A stretch of 62,164 bases of DNA from contig JALVVR010000017.1 of NCBI GenBank assembly GCA_027023305.1, forward strand, positions 91,836-153,999. The letters run 5' to 3'. Positions within the stretch are counted from its first letter, which is position 1; each line of letters starts with the position of its first letter. Shown here one piece after another: positions 1 to 7,956 of the stretch. The notes under the pieces are model-generated. The model was not told the origin of the DNA. It made no database searches and saw nothing but the letters and a program-made list of their open reading frames with translations. This DNA comes from Campylobacterales bacterium. GTDB lineage: Bacteria > Campylobacterota > Campylobacteria > Campylobacterales > QNZT01. The translations under genes were made by a program, and so were the position numbers.

Positions 1-235
1 CTTTTGTAGCAAACTCTATCATCATGTTCATCATCCAAGGCATAGTGAAGATGATAACAACAACTACCAGTAAAATCTTTGGAACAAAAGAGAGAGTCAT
101 TTCATTTATCTGAGTTGTAGCTTGGAAGATTGAGATAGCAAGTCCCATGATAAGTCCAGCTAAAAGCATAGGCAAGGAGAGATAAAGAGCTAGTTTAAAA
201 GTCTCAACTCCAAGTCCTATAAGCTTTGCTTCCAT
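1..235 (-). CDS. fliQ: Flagellar export apparatus protein FliQ (3' end outside window)
   Basis: Reading from 235 downward gives about 78 residues beginning MEAKLIGLGVETFKLALYLS. There are two hydrophobic segments, at roughly residues 16-36 and 52-72, joined by the FQATTQINEMTL loop typical of FliQ. FliQ is normally close to 89 residues, so only the C-terminal tail is missing past the window edge. FliQ is an inner-membrane subunit of the FliPQR core of the flagellar type III export gate. The ATG (233-235) directly abuts the stop codon of mqnD, so the two genes are probably co-transcribed from the mqnD side. Confidence 0.93.
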   Translation of the reverse strand, partial: MEAKLIGLGVETFKLALYLSLPMLLAGLIMGLAISIFQATTQINEMTLSFVPKILLVVVVIIFTMPWMMNMMIEFATK

Positions 236-1102
236 CTATGAGTGCCTAAAATCCATATACTCACTAGGTACAAAATACTCTTCGCATGAGAGCTTTTCAC
301 TAAAAAAACCATGCTCAAATCCTAGTTCATAAAGTTTATCTATCGCTTTTATCTGAATTGGACTGAGACTCACTGAATCTTTGTTTGCATAAAGGTCTAA
401 ATATTTGTCTAACTTTTTAGCATCAACTCTTATCAAATTTCTCTGTAAAAGCATAGATGAAAGAACTTTTCTGTTTTTATCTCCAACTCTAACAGCATCT
501 GTTAAAATCTCCTCTACCTCAATAGCTCTAGTTATAGGAAGACTTCTTCTTATAGCCATACCACCAAGAGGAAGTGGCAATCCACCACCACTAAACTCTT
601 CCCAAATATCCCAAATCTCTCTCTCAACCTCTAAACTATCATCAAATGTAAGAATACTTTCATGAATAAGCACTCCAGCATCAACTTCACCACTTTTCAC
701 AGCATCTTCTATTTCTAAAAAGTTTTTATAAACTATCCGAGCTTTTGGATATGCAAGTTTAAATAACAAAGCATTTGTAGTAAACTCTCCACTTAAAGCA
801 ACTTTAAAGTTTTCTCTTAATTTTTTCCCTTTTTGTTTGACAAGTTTTGGACCATATCCCTCTCCAAAGCTAACAGCAGTTTTTAAGAGAGCATACTCAT
901 CTTTTATAAATGGATACAAAGCAAAGCTTATAGCTGTTACATCATAACTGTTTTTAATCGCCTCTTTGTTTAAAGTTTCTATATCCAAAGCAAGATTTTT
1001 AAACTCTATGTCACGGCTACCAACCCAACCAAATTTGATTGCATAATACATAAAAATATCATCTGCATCAGGAGAGTGAGCCACTACTATCTTTTTCTTC
1101 AC
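236..1102 (-). CDS. mqnD: 1,4-dihydroxy-6-naphthoate synthase (futalosine menaquinone pathway)
   Basis: This is a periplasmic-binding-protein-fold enzyme of about 288 residues. It converts cyclic dehypoxanthine futalosine to 1,4-dihydroxy-6-naphthoate in the Campylobacterota menaquinone route. The N-terminal HSPDADDIFMYYAI corresponds to the SPCPNDTFIFYAL-type motif of MqnD. The internal GVLIHESILTF and GLPLPLGGMAIRRSL blocks match MqnD better than its relative MqnA. The chosen start is the GTG at 1102, preceded by AAAGG. An in-frame GTG at 1123 would extend the protein by seven residues but lies in the heptamer repeat and lacks a ribosome binding site. The mtnN product at 22284 probably supplies an earlier step of the same pathway. 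Confidence 0.85.
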   Translation of the reverse strand: MKKKIVVAHSPDADDIFMYYAIKFGWVGSRDIEFKNLALDIETLNKEAIKNSYDVTAISFALYPFIKDEYALLKTAVSFGEGYGPKLVKQKGKKLRENFKVALSGEFTTNALLFKLAYPKARIVYKNFLEIEDAVKSGEVDAGVLIHESILTFDDSLEVEREIWDIWEEFSGGGLPLPLGGMAIRRSLPITRAIEVEEILTDAVRVGDKNRKVLSSMLLQRNLIRVDAKKLDKYLDLYANKDSVSLSPIQIKAIDKLYELGFEHGFFSEKLSCEEYFVPSEYMDFRHS

Positions 1103-1111
1103 CTTAAACCT

Positions 1112-1148
<37 letters not shown>

Positions 1149-1263
1149 TTATCTATTTTAGCATAAGAAATTGTTGAGTACTACTTCATCAATAGATTTA
1201 CCTGTTTGATGCTAGTAGTTTAAAAAATTATTAAAGAAAAATTATAGTTAATTATTTTTACTT

Positions 1264-1310
1264 TTGTCAATTATTTTTTATGATAGAATTTAGTATTAAT
1301 TTTCAAGGAG
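1264..1310 (+). promoter_or_regulatory. Candidate promoter and strong RBS for the OmpA-like gene
   Basis: The divergent spacer between mqnD and the OmpA-like gene (about 190 bases) is very AT-rich. A TAGAAT box (1284-1289) preceded by TTGTCA (1264-1269) could be a sigma-70 promoter, although the 14-base gap is short. Campylobacterota promoters often lack a clear -35 box. A strong AAGGAG (1305-1310) precedes the ATG at 1317. Apart from the heptamer repeat nothing else stands out in the spacer. Confidence 0.35.
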
Positions 1311-1316
1311 AGCTTC

Positions 1317-2567
1317 ATGACAAGAAAACAATGGCTTCTTTTTTGGCTTTTTGCACTCGTACTACTATTTATAGTGTGTATTTTTTCGCATAAAGATCAA
1401 ATGATAACAAAACAACCTAAACCCACTGTTAAGCCAGTGGTAATAAAAACAGTAAAACCAAAACCAAAAGAGTTTAAAGATATAACTTTAAAGATAACAA
1501 AGGATGATAACTCATATCTGATGAGTGGAGTTTTAAACAATAAAAATGAACTTGCCAACTTAAAACAAAGTTTTAAAAATATAACTACAAGTAACTTGAA
1601 GTTTGATTTAGATTCTAAAAATACTAAAGTATTATCAACTATCATATCTTTAAAAGATATAATTTCTAAGTTTAAAAAAGGCTATATAGAGTACTTAAAC
1701 AAAGAGTTGACCATCGATGGATTAGTTGGAAGTGATGAGGATAAAAACTTAATCGACTCTACGATAGCATCTATAAAAGATATAAAAGTAAACTCAAACA
1801 TAGTAGTAGAAAAACCAAAACCAAAAGTAGAGCATATAAGTAAACTTTCCATTGTCAAAGATGAAGGTGGAGTAACTATTTCTGGAACATTTTCTTCCGA
1901 AGAAGAGTTAAACAACTTGATAAAAAGTTTTCAAGATAGAGGTATAAAAGCTAACAAAGGACTTTGTATCATAGATAGTGACCTTAAAGCTGACGGTTGG
2001 AAAACACCTGTAAGTCATATTATAGATGATTTTGTTAAGTTTGATGTAGGAGCTATACAGTTTGATAAAAATAGTTTTTCAGTAGAAGGTAAAATTACAG
2101 ATAAATCCATAAAAGATAGTGTTCACAATAGCTTATCAGATATAACAGACAGTATCAAGATAAGCGAAAACATCGAGTATATAGAGCCAACTCCTACAAA
2201 AGAGCAAATCCAAGAAAAGATAAACTCTATACTAAAACTAAAACATGTTAGATTTATAACAAATACAGCTACTTTGATAAATGAGAGCAAACCAGTCTTA
2301 GATGAAGTAGTAGAAGTCATCTCTGCGATGCCAGAACTAAAAATAGAAATCGATGGCTATACTGATAGTGATGGAAAAGATAGTGATAACTTAATCCTTT
2401 CTCAAAAAAGAGCTGATTCTGTAAAATCATATCTAGTAAAACATGGTATAAAATCTGAAAATTTAAAAGCGAAAGGTTTTGGAGAAGCAAATCCAATAGT
2501 AGAAAACAACTCACCTGAAAACAAACAGATAAACAGAAGAGTTGAATTTAAAATAATAGGAGAATAA
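1317..2567 (+). CDS. OmpA-family protein with N-terminal membrane anchor
   Basis: 416 residues. A short cytoplasmic start is followed by a hydrophobic anchor (about residues 5-24) and then a Pro/Lys-rich linker. Two repeated segments of about 120 residues resemble BON-type or OmpATb-like modules (compare LKITKDDNSYLMSGVLNNK with LSIVKDEGGVTISGTFSSE). The C-terminal OmpA peptidoglycan-binding domain spans about residues 305-416. It contains FITNTATLI, IEIDGYTDSDG, LSQKRADSVKSYLVKHGI and NRRVEFKI. The likely role is to tether the envelope to peptidoglycan. It is followed after 3 bases by a second membrane protein, which suggests a two-gene operon. The exact function is unknown. Confidence 0.8.
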   Translation: MTRKQWLLFWLFALVLLFIVCIFSHKDQMITKQPKPTVKPVVIKTVKPKPKEFKDITLKITKDDNSYLMSGVLNNKNELANLKQSFKNITTSNLKFDLDSKNTKVLSTIISLKDIISKFKKGYIEYLNKELTIDGLVGSDEDKNLIDSTIASIKDIKVNSNIVVEKPKPKVEHISKLSIVKDEGGVTISGTFSSEEELNNLIKSFQDRGIKANKGLCIIDSDLKADGWKTPVSHIIDDFVKFDVGAIQFDKNSFSVEGKITDKSIKDSVHNSLSDITDSIKISENIEYIEPTPTKEQIQEKINSILKLKHVRFITNTATLINESKPVLDEVVEVISAMPELKIEIDGYTDSDGKDSDNLILSQKRADSVKSYLVKHGIKSENLKAKGFGEANPIVENNSPENKQINRRVEFKIIGE

Positions 2568-2570
2568 GTT

Positions 2571-3131
2571 ATGTTAGAAATAGCAATGAAAATGCTTATA
2601 TGTCTTTTATTAGCAGCACTTATAGGTGCAATAATAGGATATATAATAGGTAGAATGATGAAATGTGATAATAACAATAATGATGTAGATTTAGATTTTC
2701 ACAAAAGAGCTCATGATGAAGGAGCATCACCAATAATGCTAACTTCTCAAAAAGAAGATGTTGAGTCAAATCTAGTAGAAGATGAGGCTCTCCAGAGCAT
2801 AGTAAAAGAGGAGAGTGGATTAAATACAACTACTGATGAAGATAAACCTGAGCTTTTAGATGCTCCAAGAGGTGGAAAAGCTGATGATTTAAAAGAGATA
2901 AGTGGTATAGGTCTAAAGATAGAAGAGACTCTGCATAAACTAGGAGTTTATCACTTTGACCAGATAGCAAGTTGGACAAAAGACAACATAGAGTGGGTAA
3001 ATGAGCATCTACTAGTTTTCAAAGGAAGAATAGAGAGAGAAAAATGGGTTGAACAAGCTAAAAAACTATCTACTGGAGAACAAACAGAGTTTTCTCAAAG
3101 AGTTAAAAAAGGTGAGATAGATAGATATTAG
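2571..3131 (+). CDS. Membrane-anchored protein with C-terminal helix-hairpin-helix domain
   Basis: 186 residues. The N-terminal helix is glycine-rich (LLLAALIGAIIGYIIGRMM) and is followed by an acidic variable linker. A C-terminal domain at about residues 103-170 starts DDLKEISGIGLKIEETLHKLG and continues YHFDQIASWT and FKGRIEREKWVEQAKKL. This is the HhH-like module also found fused to NuoE and L21 proteins in other proteobacteria. The gene starts 3 bases after the OmpA-like gene and is probably co-translated with it. The function is unknown; a membrane-surface binding role is a guess. Confidence 0.7.
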   Translation: MLEIAMKMLICLLLAALIGAIIGYIIGRMMKCDNNNNDVDLDFHKRAHDEGASPIMLTSQKEDVESNLVEDEALQSIVKEESGLNTTTDEDKPELLDAPRGGKADDLKEISGIGLKIEETLHKLGVYHFDQIASWTKDNIEWVNEHLLVFKGRIEREKWVEQAKKLSTGEQTEFSQRVKKGEIDRY

Positions 3132-3138
3132 TAACTTT

Positions 3139-3171
3139 AGATATAATCCTTAAAAAAACAGGATTATATCT
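3139..3171. promoter_or_regulatory. Perfect 12-bp inverted repeat upstream of the exonuclease gene
   Basis: The arms AGATATAATCCT (3139-3150) and AGGATTATATCT (3160-3171) are exact reverse complements separated by a 9-base A-rich loop. The left arm contains TATAAT. The right arm contains the only AGGA upstream of the ATG at 3175. It could be an AU-rich terminator for the upstream pair, an operator, or an RNA hairpin that hides the ribosome binding site. Confidence 0.6.
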
Positions 3172-3174
3172 ACT

Positions 3175-3963
3175 ATGCTTTGTGTATTTGATTGTGAAAC
3201 CATCCCTGATGTTGAGTTGATAAAGACTCAGTTTAAACTTGAAGGCGGTGACTTGGAAGTGAGTCAAAAAGCCTTTGAAATTCAAGAAGAGAAAAGTGGA
3301 AGCTCTTTTCTTCCTATCCCTTTTCATAAAGTTGTCTCTATCTGTGCTGTTATAGGTGATGACTTTGGAAGATTTGAAAAAGTTAGCTGTATAGATGGAG
3401 AGAGTGAAAAAGAACTAATCCAAAACTTTTTAAACTTCATAGATAAAAAAAATCCAAAACTTGTAAGCTTTAACGGAAGAGCTTTTGATATGCCAATGCT
3501 TATGGTAAGAGCCATGAAGTACTCTCTTTCAGTCCCAGCTTACTTTGAAACAAACAACCAAATGCTAAATAAAACAAAATGGGATAACTACCGATATAGA
3601 TTTAGTGATAAGTTTCATATTGATATTATGGATCACATTGGAGAGTTTGGTGCAGTACGAGGACTCAAACTTGACCTGCTTTGTACTATGATGGGAATTC
3701 CTGGAAAGTTTGATGTAAGTGGAGACCAAGTTTTAGAACTTTACTACAAGTGTGAACAAAAAAAAATAAATGAGTACTGCCAAAGTGATGTTTTAAATAC
3801 TTACTGGTTATATCTCAGATATGAGTTACTAAAAGGAAATCTTTTAAAAGAGGATTATCTAACTATATTAGATGGATTTAAAGAAAAACTTCCAAAAGAT
3901 AGGGATTATTCAGAGATTTTTATAAAAGGATTGGAGGACGAATTAGTTGATAGCGATAGTTGA
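3175..3963 (+). CDS. Predicted 3'-5' exonuclease, PolB-like exonuclease domain
   Basis: 262 residues. The N-terminal FDCETIPD supplies the DxE motif (ExoI). The LVSFNGRAFDMPMLMVRAM block (ExoII, about residue 98 on) and YCQSDVLNTYWLYLR (ExoIII, late D) complete a DEDD-type nuclease of the stand-alone DnaQ/PolB exonuclease family (PF10108-like). The expected activity is 3'-5' single-strand DNA degradation, perhaps in repair. The 3' end overlaps hisH by 17 bases, so the two are probably translationally coupled. Confidence 0.82.
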   Translation: MLCVFDCETIPDVELIKTQFKLEGGDLEVSQKAFEIQEEKSGSSFLPIPFHKVVSICAVIGDDFGRFEKVSCIDGESEKELIQNFLNFIDKKNPKLVSFNGRAFDMPMLMVRAMKYSLSVPAYFETNNQMLNKTKWDNYRYRFSDKFHIDIMDHIGEFGAVRGLKLDLLCTMMGIPGKFDVSGDQVLELYYKCEQKKINEYCQSDVLNTYWLYLRYELLKGNLLKEDYLTILDGFKEKLPKDRDYSEIFIKGLEDELVDSDS

Positions 3964-4558
3964 TTATAAGATGGGAAACTTGCAAAGTGTAAAAAATGCT
4001 TTTAATCTATACACAAAAGATATAGAAATTGTAAGTGACCCTGATAAACTAAACTCTTACGATAAAGTTTTACTACCAGGAGTTGGAGCATACAAAGATG
4101 CGATGAATCACCTAAAAGAAAACTCTATGGATGAAGCTATAAAAGAGTTTGCAAAAAGTAAAAAACCACTTTTAGGAATATGCTTAGGTATGCAACTCCT
4201 ACTTGAAAGCTCAACTGAGTTTGGCAAAACACAAGGATTAGGACTAATACCAGGAACAGTTGAGTTTTTTGATAAACAAAAGTTTCAAACCCCTCAAAAA
4301 ATTCCACACATGGGATGGAATAGAGTTTCTAAGAAACAAAATCATAATATATTAAATAATTTAAACAATGACTTTTATCTTTACTTCGTACACAGTTATC
4401 ATGCAAAAACAAGTAAAGAGTTTACACTAGCAACTACAACTTATGGATATGAGTTTGCAAGTGCAGTATGTAAAGACAACATAGTAGGTTTTCAACCTCA
4501 CCCAGAAAAAAGTCACGAAAATGGACTAAAGATTATAAAAAACTTTGTCCAGATCTAA
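3947..4558 (+). CDS. hisH: Imidazole glycerol phosphate synthase, glutaminase subunit HisH
   Basis: 203-residue class I glutamine amidotransferase. The catalytic triad is visible as Cys79 (GICLGMQ), His185 and Glu187 (QPHPEKS). With HisF it makes IGP and AICAR, the fifth step of histidine synthesis. The start is TTG at 3947, supported by TTGGAGGA 9 bases upstream and by conservation of the first residues (IAIVDYKMGNLQSV). In this genome hisH is separated from hisA by a two-gene insertion (4571-5977). Confidence 0.95.
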   Translation: MIAIVDYKMGNLQSVKNAFNLYTKDIEIVSDPDKLNSYDKVLLPGVGAYKDAMNHLKENSMDEAIKEFAKSKKPLLGICLGMQLLLESSTEFGKTQGLGLIPGTVEFFDKQKFQTPQKIPHMGWNRVSKKQNHNILNNLNNDFYLYFVHSYHAKTSKEFTLATTTYGYEFASAVCKDNIVGFQPHPEKSHENGLKIIKNFVQI

Positions 4559-4570
4559 AAGGAGATACCA

Positions 4571-5533
4571 ATGAGTGAACACTTTATAAAAGAGATAGAG
4601 ATAAAAAACTATAAATTGTTTAAAGATTTTAAAGCTAGTGGCTTTGGCAGAGTAAATCTTATAGGTGGTAAAAATAATGTGGGTAAGACTGCTTTTATGG
4701 AGGCATGCTGGATTCATTGTTATGGAAAGAGTACTGAAAAAATGTCAGTAGCTTTAGCTTCAGTTACTACACAAAGAGAGTTATTGGAGTATGTAGGTAA
4801 AGAGTTAACAAAAGATGTTTTTCAAAAAAATTTAGAAAGAAATGCATCATTTCATGTTAAATCTAATCTACATGAAACTTTTTTCAAAGTATATCAAGAA
4901 AATGGAGAGAAAAATTATCAATTTCTTTTTGCAAATCATAATATAGATATAAATGCAAATAAATTTAATTATGATATACAATCTTCAGATTCACTATATT
5001 TTATCAGTTCCTTTGGAGTATCTAATAAAAAGTTAAAAACTCTATATGAAGTAGTTCAAATTCAAGATAAAGAAGAACTGCTATATCAGTTTATTAATCA
5101 ATTTGATAAAAATATATTAAATTTTAAAATAATAGGTGGTGATAAGCCAAAGTGTAAAGTATCTGATGGGGTATATATAGATATAAATGAATTTGGAGAT
5201 GGATTAAAACATTATATCTCCATAATTTGTGCACTTTATGCTTATAAAAATGGTTATCTCTATATAGATGAGATTGGAAATGGCATTCACTACACAAACT
5301 ATGACAAACTATGGGAAATAATCTTAACCATATCAAAAGAACAAAATGTTCAAGTCTTTGCTACAACTCATTCAAAAGAGCTTATAGAGTCATATGCTAG
5401 GGTGGCTAAAAGATTAGAAGAAGATGATATTACTTTTATGAGTATGTACAGAGAAGATGAAAATATAAAAAGTATTATTTTAGATAATAAATCTTTTATA
5501 CAAAGAGTAGAGTTAGGGTTGGAAAATAGATAA
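4571..5533 (+). CDS. OLD-like AAA ATPase, first gene of a putative defence pair
   Basis: 320 residues. The Walker A is GGKNNVGKT (32-40), of the GxNNxGK type seen in OLD and AAA_15/AAA_21 proteins. An ABC-like signature, FGDGLKHYISIICA, is followed by Walker B LYIDEIGNGIHY at about 230 and an H-loop ATTHSKEL at about 264. It starts 12 bases after hisH with its own AAGGAG, and its stop immediately precedes the TOPRIM gene. ATPase-plus-TOPRIM pairs of this kind (OLD, PARIS-like) act in phage defence. That role here is inferred from domain pairing and from the insertion between hisH and hisA. AT content is slightly above that of its neighbours. Confidence 0.78.
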   Translation: MSEHFIKEIEIKNYKLFKDFKASGFGRVNLIGGKNNVGKTAFMEACWIHCYGKSTEKMSVALASVTTQRELLEYVGKELTKDVFQKNLERNASFHVKSNLHETFFKVYQENGEKNYQFLFANHNIDINANKFNYDIQSSDSLYFISSFGVSNKKLKTLYEVVQIQDKEELLYQFINQFDKNILNFKIIGGDKPKCKVSDGVYIDINEFGDGLKHYISIICALYAYKNGYLYIDEIGNGIHYTNYDKLWEIILTISKEQNVQVFATTHSKELIESYARVAKRLEEDDITFMSMYREDENIKSIILDNKSFIQRVELGLENR

Positions 5534-5977
5534 ATGATAAAATTTATTGTTGAGGGAGCAACAGATAAAGCTTTTATAGAAGCAATTTTGCAAAAGTTAG
5601 ATGTAAGTAGTAAATATGATTTCTTGGGATTGCAAGGTATAGATAGAGTTAAAAATATAATATCTTCACTAAACCCTAAAGATTTACAAGAAAACAATTA
5701 TTTTGCCTTTGTTGATGCTGATAATAATTTTGAACTAAGATTGCAAGAGATGCAAGAGTTATGTCATGAAAAATTAGATTTTCATATTTTCCCAAATCAT
5801 CATGATGACGGAGATTTGGAAACTCTACTTTTATCAAAGATTAATAATAACAAAGTTATTGATTGTTTTGATAAGTATAAAGACTGCTTAGATCAAGATA
5901 TTGATAATAAAGCAAAATTATATGCTTATACCACAATAACATTTGATAAAAGACCAGAAAATACAATAGAGATATAA
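5534..5977 (+). CDS. TOPRIM (DUF3226-like) nuclease partner, apparently frameshifted at its 3' end
   Basis: 147 residues in the open frame. The TOPRIM glutamate is in FIVEGATDKAF (Glu7) and the DxD in FAFVDADNN (Asp61, Asp63). It starts directly after the ATPase stop codon (TAAATG). The family normally continues past a KAKLYAYxxx segment to a short tail containing a hydrophobic 'LxxLKxFL' helix. Here the frame ends 16 residues after KAKLYAY (…PENTIEI). A matching tail lies in another frame just downstream (see 5968-6042). The protein may therefore be truncated or nonfunctional, or the sequence may carry a one-base error. Confidence 0.72.
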   Translation: MIKFIVEGATDKAFIEAILQKLDVSSKYDFLGLQGIDRVKNIISSLNPKDLQENNYFAFVDADNNFELRLQEMQELCHEKLDFHIFPNHHDDGDLETLLLSKINNNKVIDCFDKYKDCLDQDIDNKAKLYAYTTITFDKRPENTIEI

Positions 5978-6042
5978 TTAAAAGTATCACATTTGATAAT
6001 CTTGAAGAAAAACTAAAAAACTTATTTGAAGGAACAGAGTAA
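5968..6042 (+). pseudogene. Out-of-frame C-terminal tail of the TOPRIM gene
   Basis: In the frame shifted by -1, bases 5968-6042 encode RDIIKSITFDNLEEKLKNLF plus four further residues. The stop TAA is directly followed by the hisA ATG. This resembles the expected C-terminal helix of the TOPRIM family. In this frame stops occur at 5944-5949, so the shift must lie between about 5950 and 5974. Its neat end against hisA argues that it was once part of the 5534 gene, giving about 168 residues in total. Confidence 0.6.
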
Positions 6043-6756
6043 ATGACAATACTACCAGCGATAGATTTAAAAGATGGACAGGCAGTTAGACTTACTAAAG
6101 GTTTGATGGATAGTGCAAAGATATATAGCTCCCAGCCTTGGCAGATTGCAAAGAGGTTTGAAGAGATGGGAAGCAAGTGGCTTCATTTGGTTGATTTAAA
6201 CGGTGCATTTGCAGGTGAACCAAAAAATATAAATCAGATTAAAAAAATTCGAGATAATACCGATATACTTATTGAACTTGGTGGAGGCATCAGAGATGAA
6301 GATAGCATCAAGAGATATTTAGATTTAGGAATTGATAGGATTATACTTGGTTCTATCGCCCTAAAAAATCCATCTTTTGTAAAAAAAGTAGCAAAAAAAT
6401 ACCCTATCGCAGTAGGGATTGATGCAAAAGACGGATATGTAGCAGTAGAGGGCTGGGCTGATAAATCAACCGTAAAAGCGACTGATTTAGCTTGTGAGTT
6501 TGCTGATGCTGGTGTAGAGGCTATCATCTGTACAGATGTAGGAAGAGACGGAACTCTTAGTGGAGTAAATGTCAACTTTACAACCGATATCGCAAAAGCT
6601 TCAAAAGTAGCAACTATTGCTAGTGGAGGAGTTAGAGATTTGGACGATATACTAAAACTTAAGGCTACAAAAGAGGTAGCTGGGGTTATCGTTGGAAAAG
6701 CATTTTATGAAGGAACTTTAGATTTAGAAGTTGCTTTTAGAGAAATAAAAAAATAA
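6043..6756 (+). CDS. hisA: Phosphoribosylformimino-AICAR ribotide isomerase HisA
   Basis: 237-residue TIM barrel. The catalytic aspartates are Asp8 ([10 protein letters not shown]) and Asp127 (VGIDAKDG). The two phosphate-binding halves, ELGGGIRD and [11 protein letters not shown], mark HisA rather than HisF. It catalyses the fourth step of histidine synthesis (ProFAR to PRFAR), just upstream of the HisH/HisF reaction. GAAGGA lies upstream of the ATG. Twelve bases separate it from cheY. Confidence 0.96.
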   Translation: MTILPAIDLKDGQAVRLTKGLMDSAKIYSSQPWQIAKRFEEMGSKWLHLVDLNGAFAGEPKNINQIKKIRDNTDILIELGGGIRDEDSIKRYLDLGIDRIILGSIALKNPSFVKKVAKKYPIAVGIDAKDGYVAVEGWADKSTVKATDLACEFADAGVEAIICTDVGRDGTLSGVNVNFTTDIAKASKVATIASGGVRDLDDILKLKATKEVAGVIVGKAFYEGTLDLEVAFREIKK

Positions 6757-6768
6757 AAGGAAGAGTAT

Positions 6769-7131
6769 ATGAAATTTTTAGTGGTAGATGATAGTTCAAC
6801 TATGAGAAGAATCATCAAAAATACATTAGCTAGAATAGGTCATAAAGATGTAGTAGAAGGTGAAGATGGAGTAGAAGGCTGGGAAGCTATGAAAAAAAAC
6901 CCAGATGTAGATGTACTTATAACAGACTGGAATATGCCAAACATGAATGGACTTGAACTTGTAAAAAAAGTAAGAAGTGAAGAAAAATATGCAGATATGC
7001 CTATTATCATGGTAACAACAGAGGGTGGAAAAACTGAGGTTATAACAGCACTTAAAGCTGGGGTAAATAACTACATAGTAAAACCATTTACACCTCAAGT
7101 ACTAAAAGAAAAACTAGAAGCAGTTTTATAG
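6769..7131 (+). CDS. cheY: Chemotaxis response regulator CheY
   Basis: 120-residue single receiver domain. It has Asp7/Asp8 (VVDDSSTMRR), phosphoacceptor Asp53 (ITDWNMPNMNG), the switch Thr in MVTTEG (83-84) and Lys105 (VKPFTP). Phospho-CheY binds the flagellar switch to change rotation. In C. jejuni cheY, prmA and ftsH are likewise adjacent in this order, which supports orthology. GGAAGA precedes the start. Confidence 0.95.
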   Translation: MKFLVVDDSSTMRRIIKNTLARIGHKDVVEGEDGVEGWEAMKKNPDVDVLITDWNMPNMNGLELVKKVRSEEKYADMPIIMVTTEGGKTEVITALKAGVNNYIVKPFTPQVLKEKLEAVL

Positions 7132-7134
7132 GGT

Positions 7135-7944
7135 ATGCAGGGTTTTTACTATGAACTAACAGTTACTCCCAAAGAAAGGGTTGATTTTTTTTCTTCCTTG
7201 CTTTTAGAGCTGAGTGGCTCAGCTTTGGAGGAGAAAAACTCCTCACTAATCCTTAGAAGCGAAGAGGAACTAGATACTATAGAGTGGGCTGTAAAAGAGG
7301 CTGCAAACAAACTTGGTATAGAGATAGAAACCTTACTAGAAAAAAAAGATAATGAAGATTGGATTAGTAAATACAAATCCTCAATCCAACCAGTAAAGGT
7401 ATCATCTTTTTATATAAGACCCGAGTGGGAAGCCAAAAAAGAAAATCTAATTGACATAATCATAAATCCAGCCTTAGCTTTCGGAAGTGGTCATCATGAA
7501 AGTACAAGTTCATGTATCACTCTTATAGACAAAATAGTAAAAGAGTCCAATACAGTTTTAGATGTAGGTTGTGGAAGTGGAATCCTTGGTATCTGTGCTT
7601 CTAAAAAAGGAGCAGTTGTAGATATTTGTGATACTGATGAACTAGCAGTTTCAAGTGCAAAAGAGAATTTTTCTTTAAACAAAGTTACTTTTAACTCCTC
7701 TTGGAGTGGAAGTGCAAATTCTACTTCTAAAACTTATGATATAGTCATAGCAAATATTATAGCTGACATTATCATCATGATAAATAAAGACCTTAAGTCT
7801 CGCACAAAAGAAAGTGGATATTTAATTTTATCGGGTATAATCGACAAGTATTTTGATAAGGTAAGAGAGAAGTTTAGTGATTTTGAACTTATCGAGGATA
7901 TACACAAAGGGGAATGGCACACGATGCTATTAAAAAAAATATAG
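7135..7944 (+). CDS. prmA: Ribosomal protein L11 methyltransferase PrmA
   Basis: 269 residues. The N-terminal substrate-recognition region is followed by a class I SAM-dependent methyltransferase domain. Motif I is VLDVGCGSGILGICASKKG and the catalytic-site motif IV region is DIVIANIIADIIIM, the PrmA version of (N/D)PPY. The upstream signature NPALAFGSGHHEST is typical of PrmA. It trimethylates ribosomal protein L11. It begins 3 bases after cheY and ends 12 bases before ftsH, inside the conserved cheY-prmA-ftsH cluster. Confidence 0.92.
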   Translation: MQGFYYELTVTPKERVDFFSSLLLELSGSALEEKNSSLILRSEEELDTIEWAVKEAANKLGIEIETLLEKKDNEDWISKYKSSIQPVKVSSFYIRPEWEAKKENLIDIIINPALAFGSGHHESTSSCITLIDKIVKESNTVLDVGCGSGILGICASKKGAVVDICDTDELAVSSAKENFSLNKVTFNSSWSGSANSTSKTYDIVIANIIADIIIMINKDLKSRTKESGYLILSGIIDKYFDKVREKFSDFELIEDIHKGEWHTMLLKKI

Positions 7945-7956
7945 GGAAAAAAATAA

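Noticed and set aside
405..665. Open frame on the plus strand opposite mqnD
   Set aside because: It is the shadow of the mqnD frame. It has no ribosome site and low-complexity Ser/Leu composition. Similar antisense frames throughout the window were dropped for the same reasons.
236..1102. Possible MqnA (chorismate dehydratase) assignment
   Set aside because: The GLPLPLGG and HESILTF blocks and the HSPDADD start fit MqnD better than MqnA.
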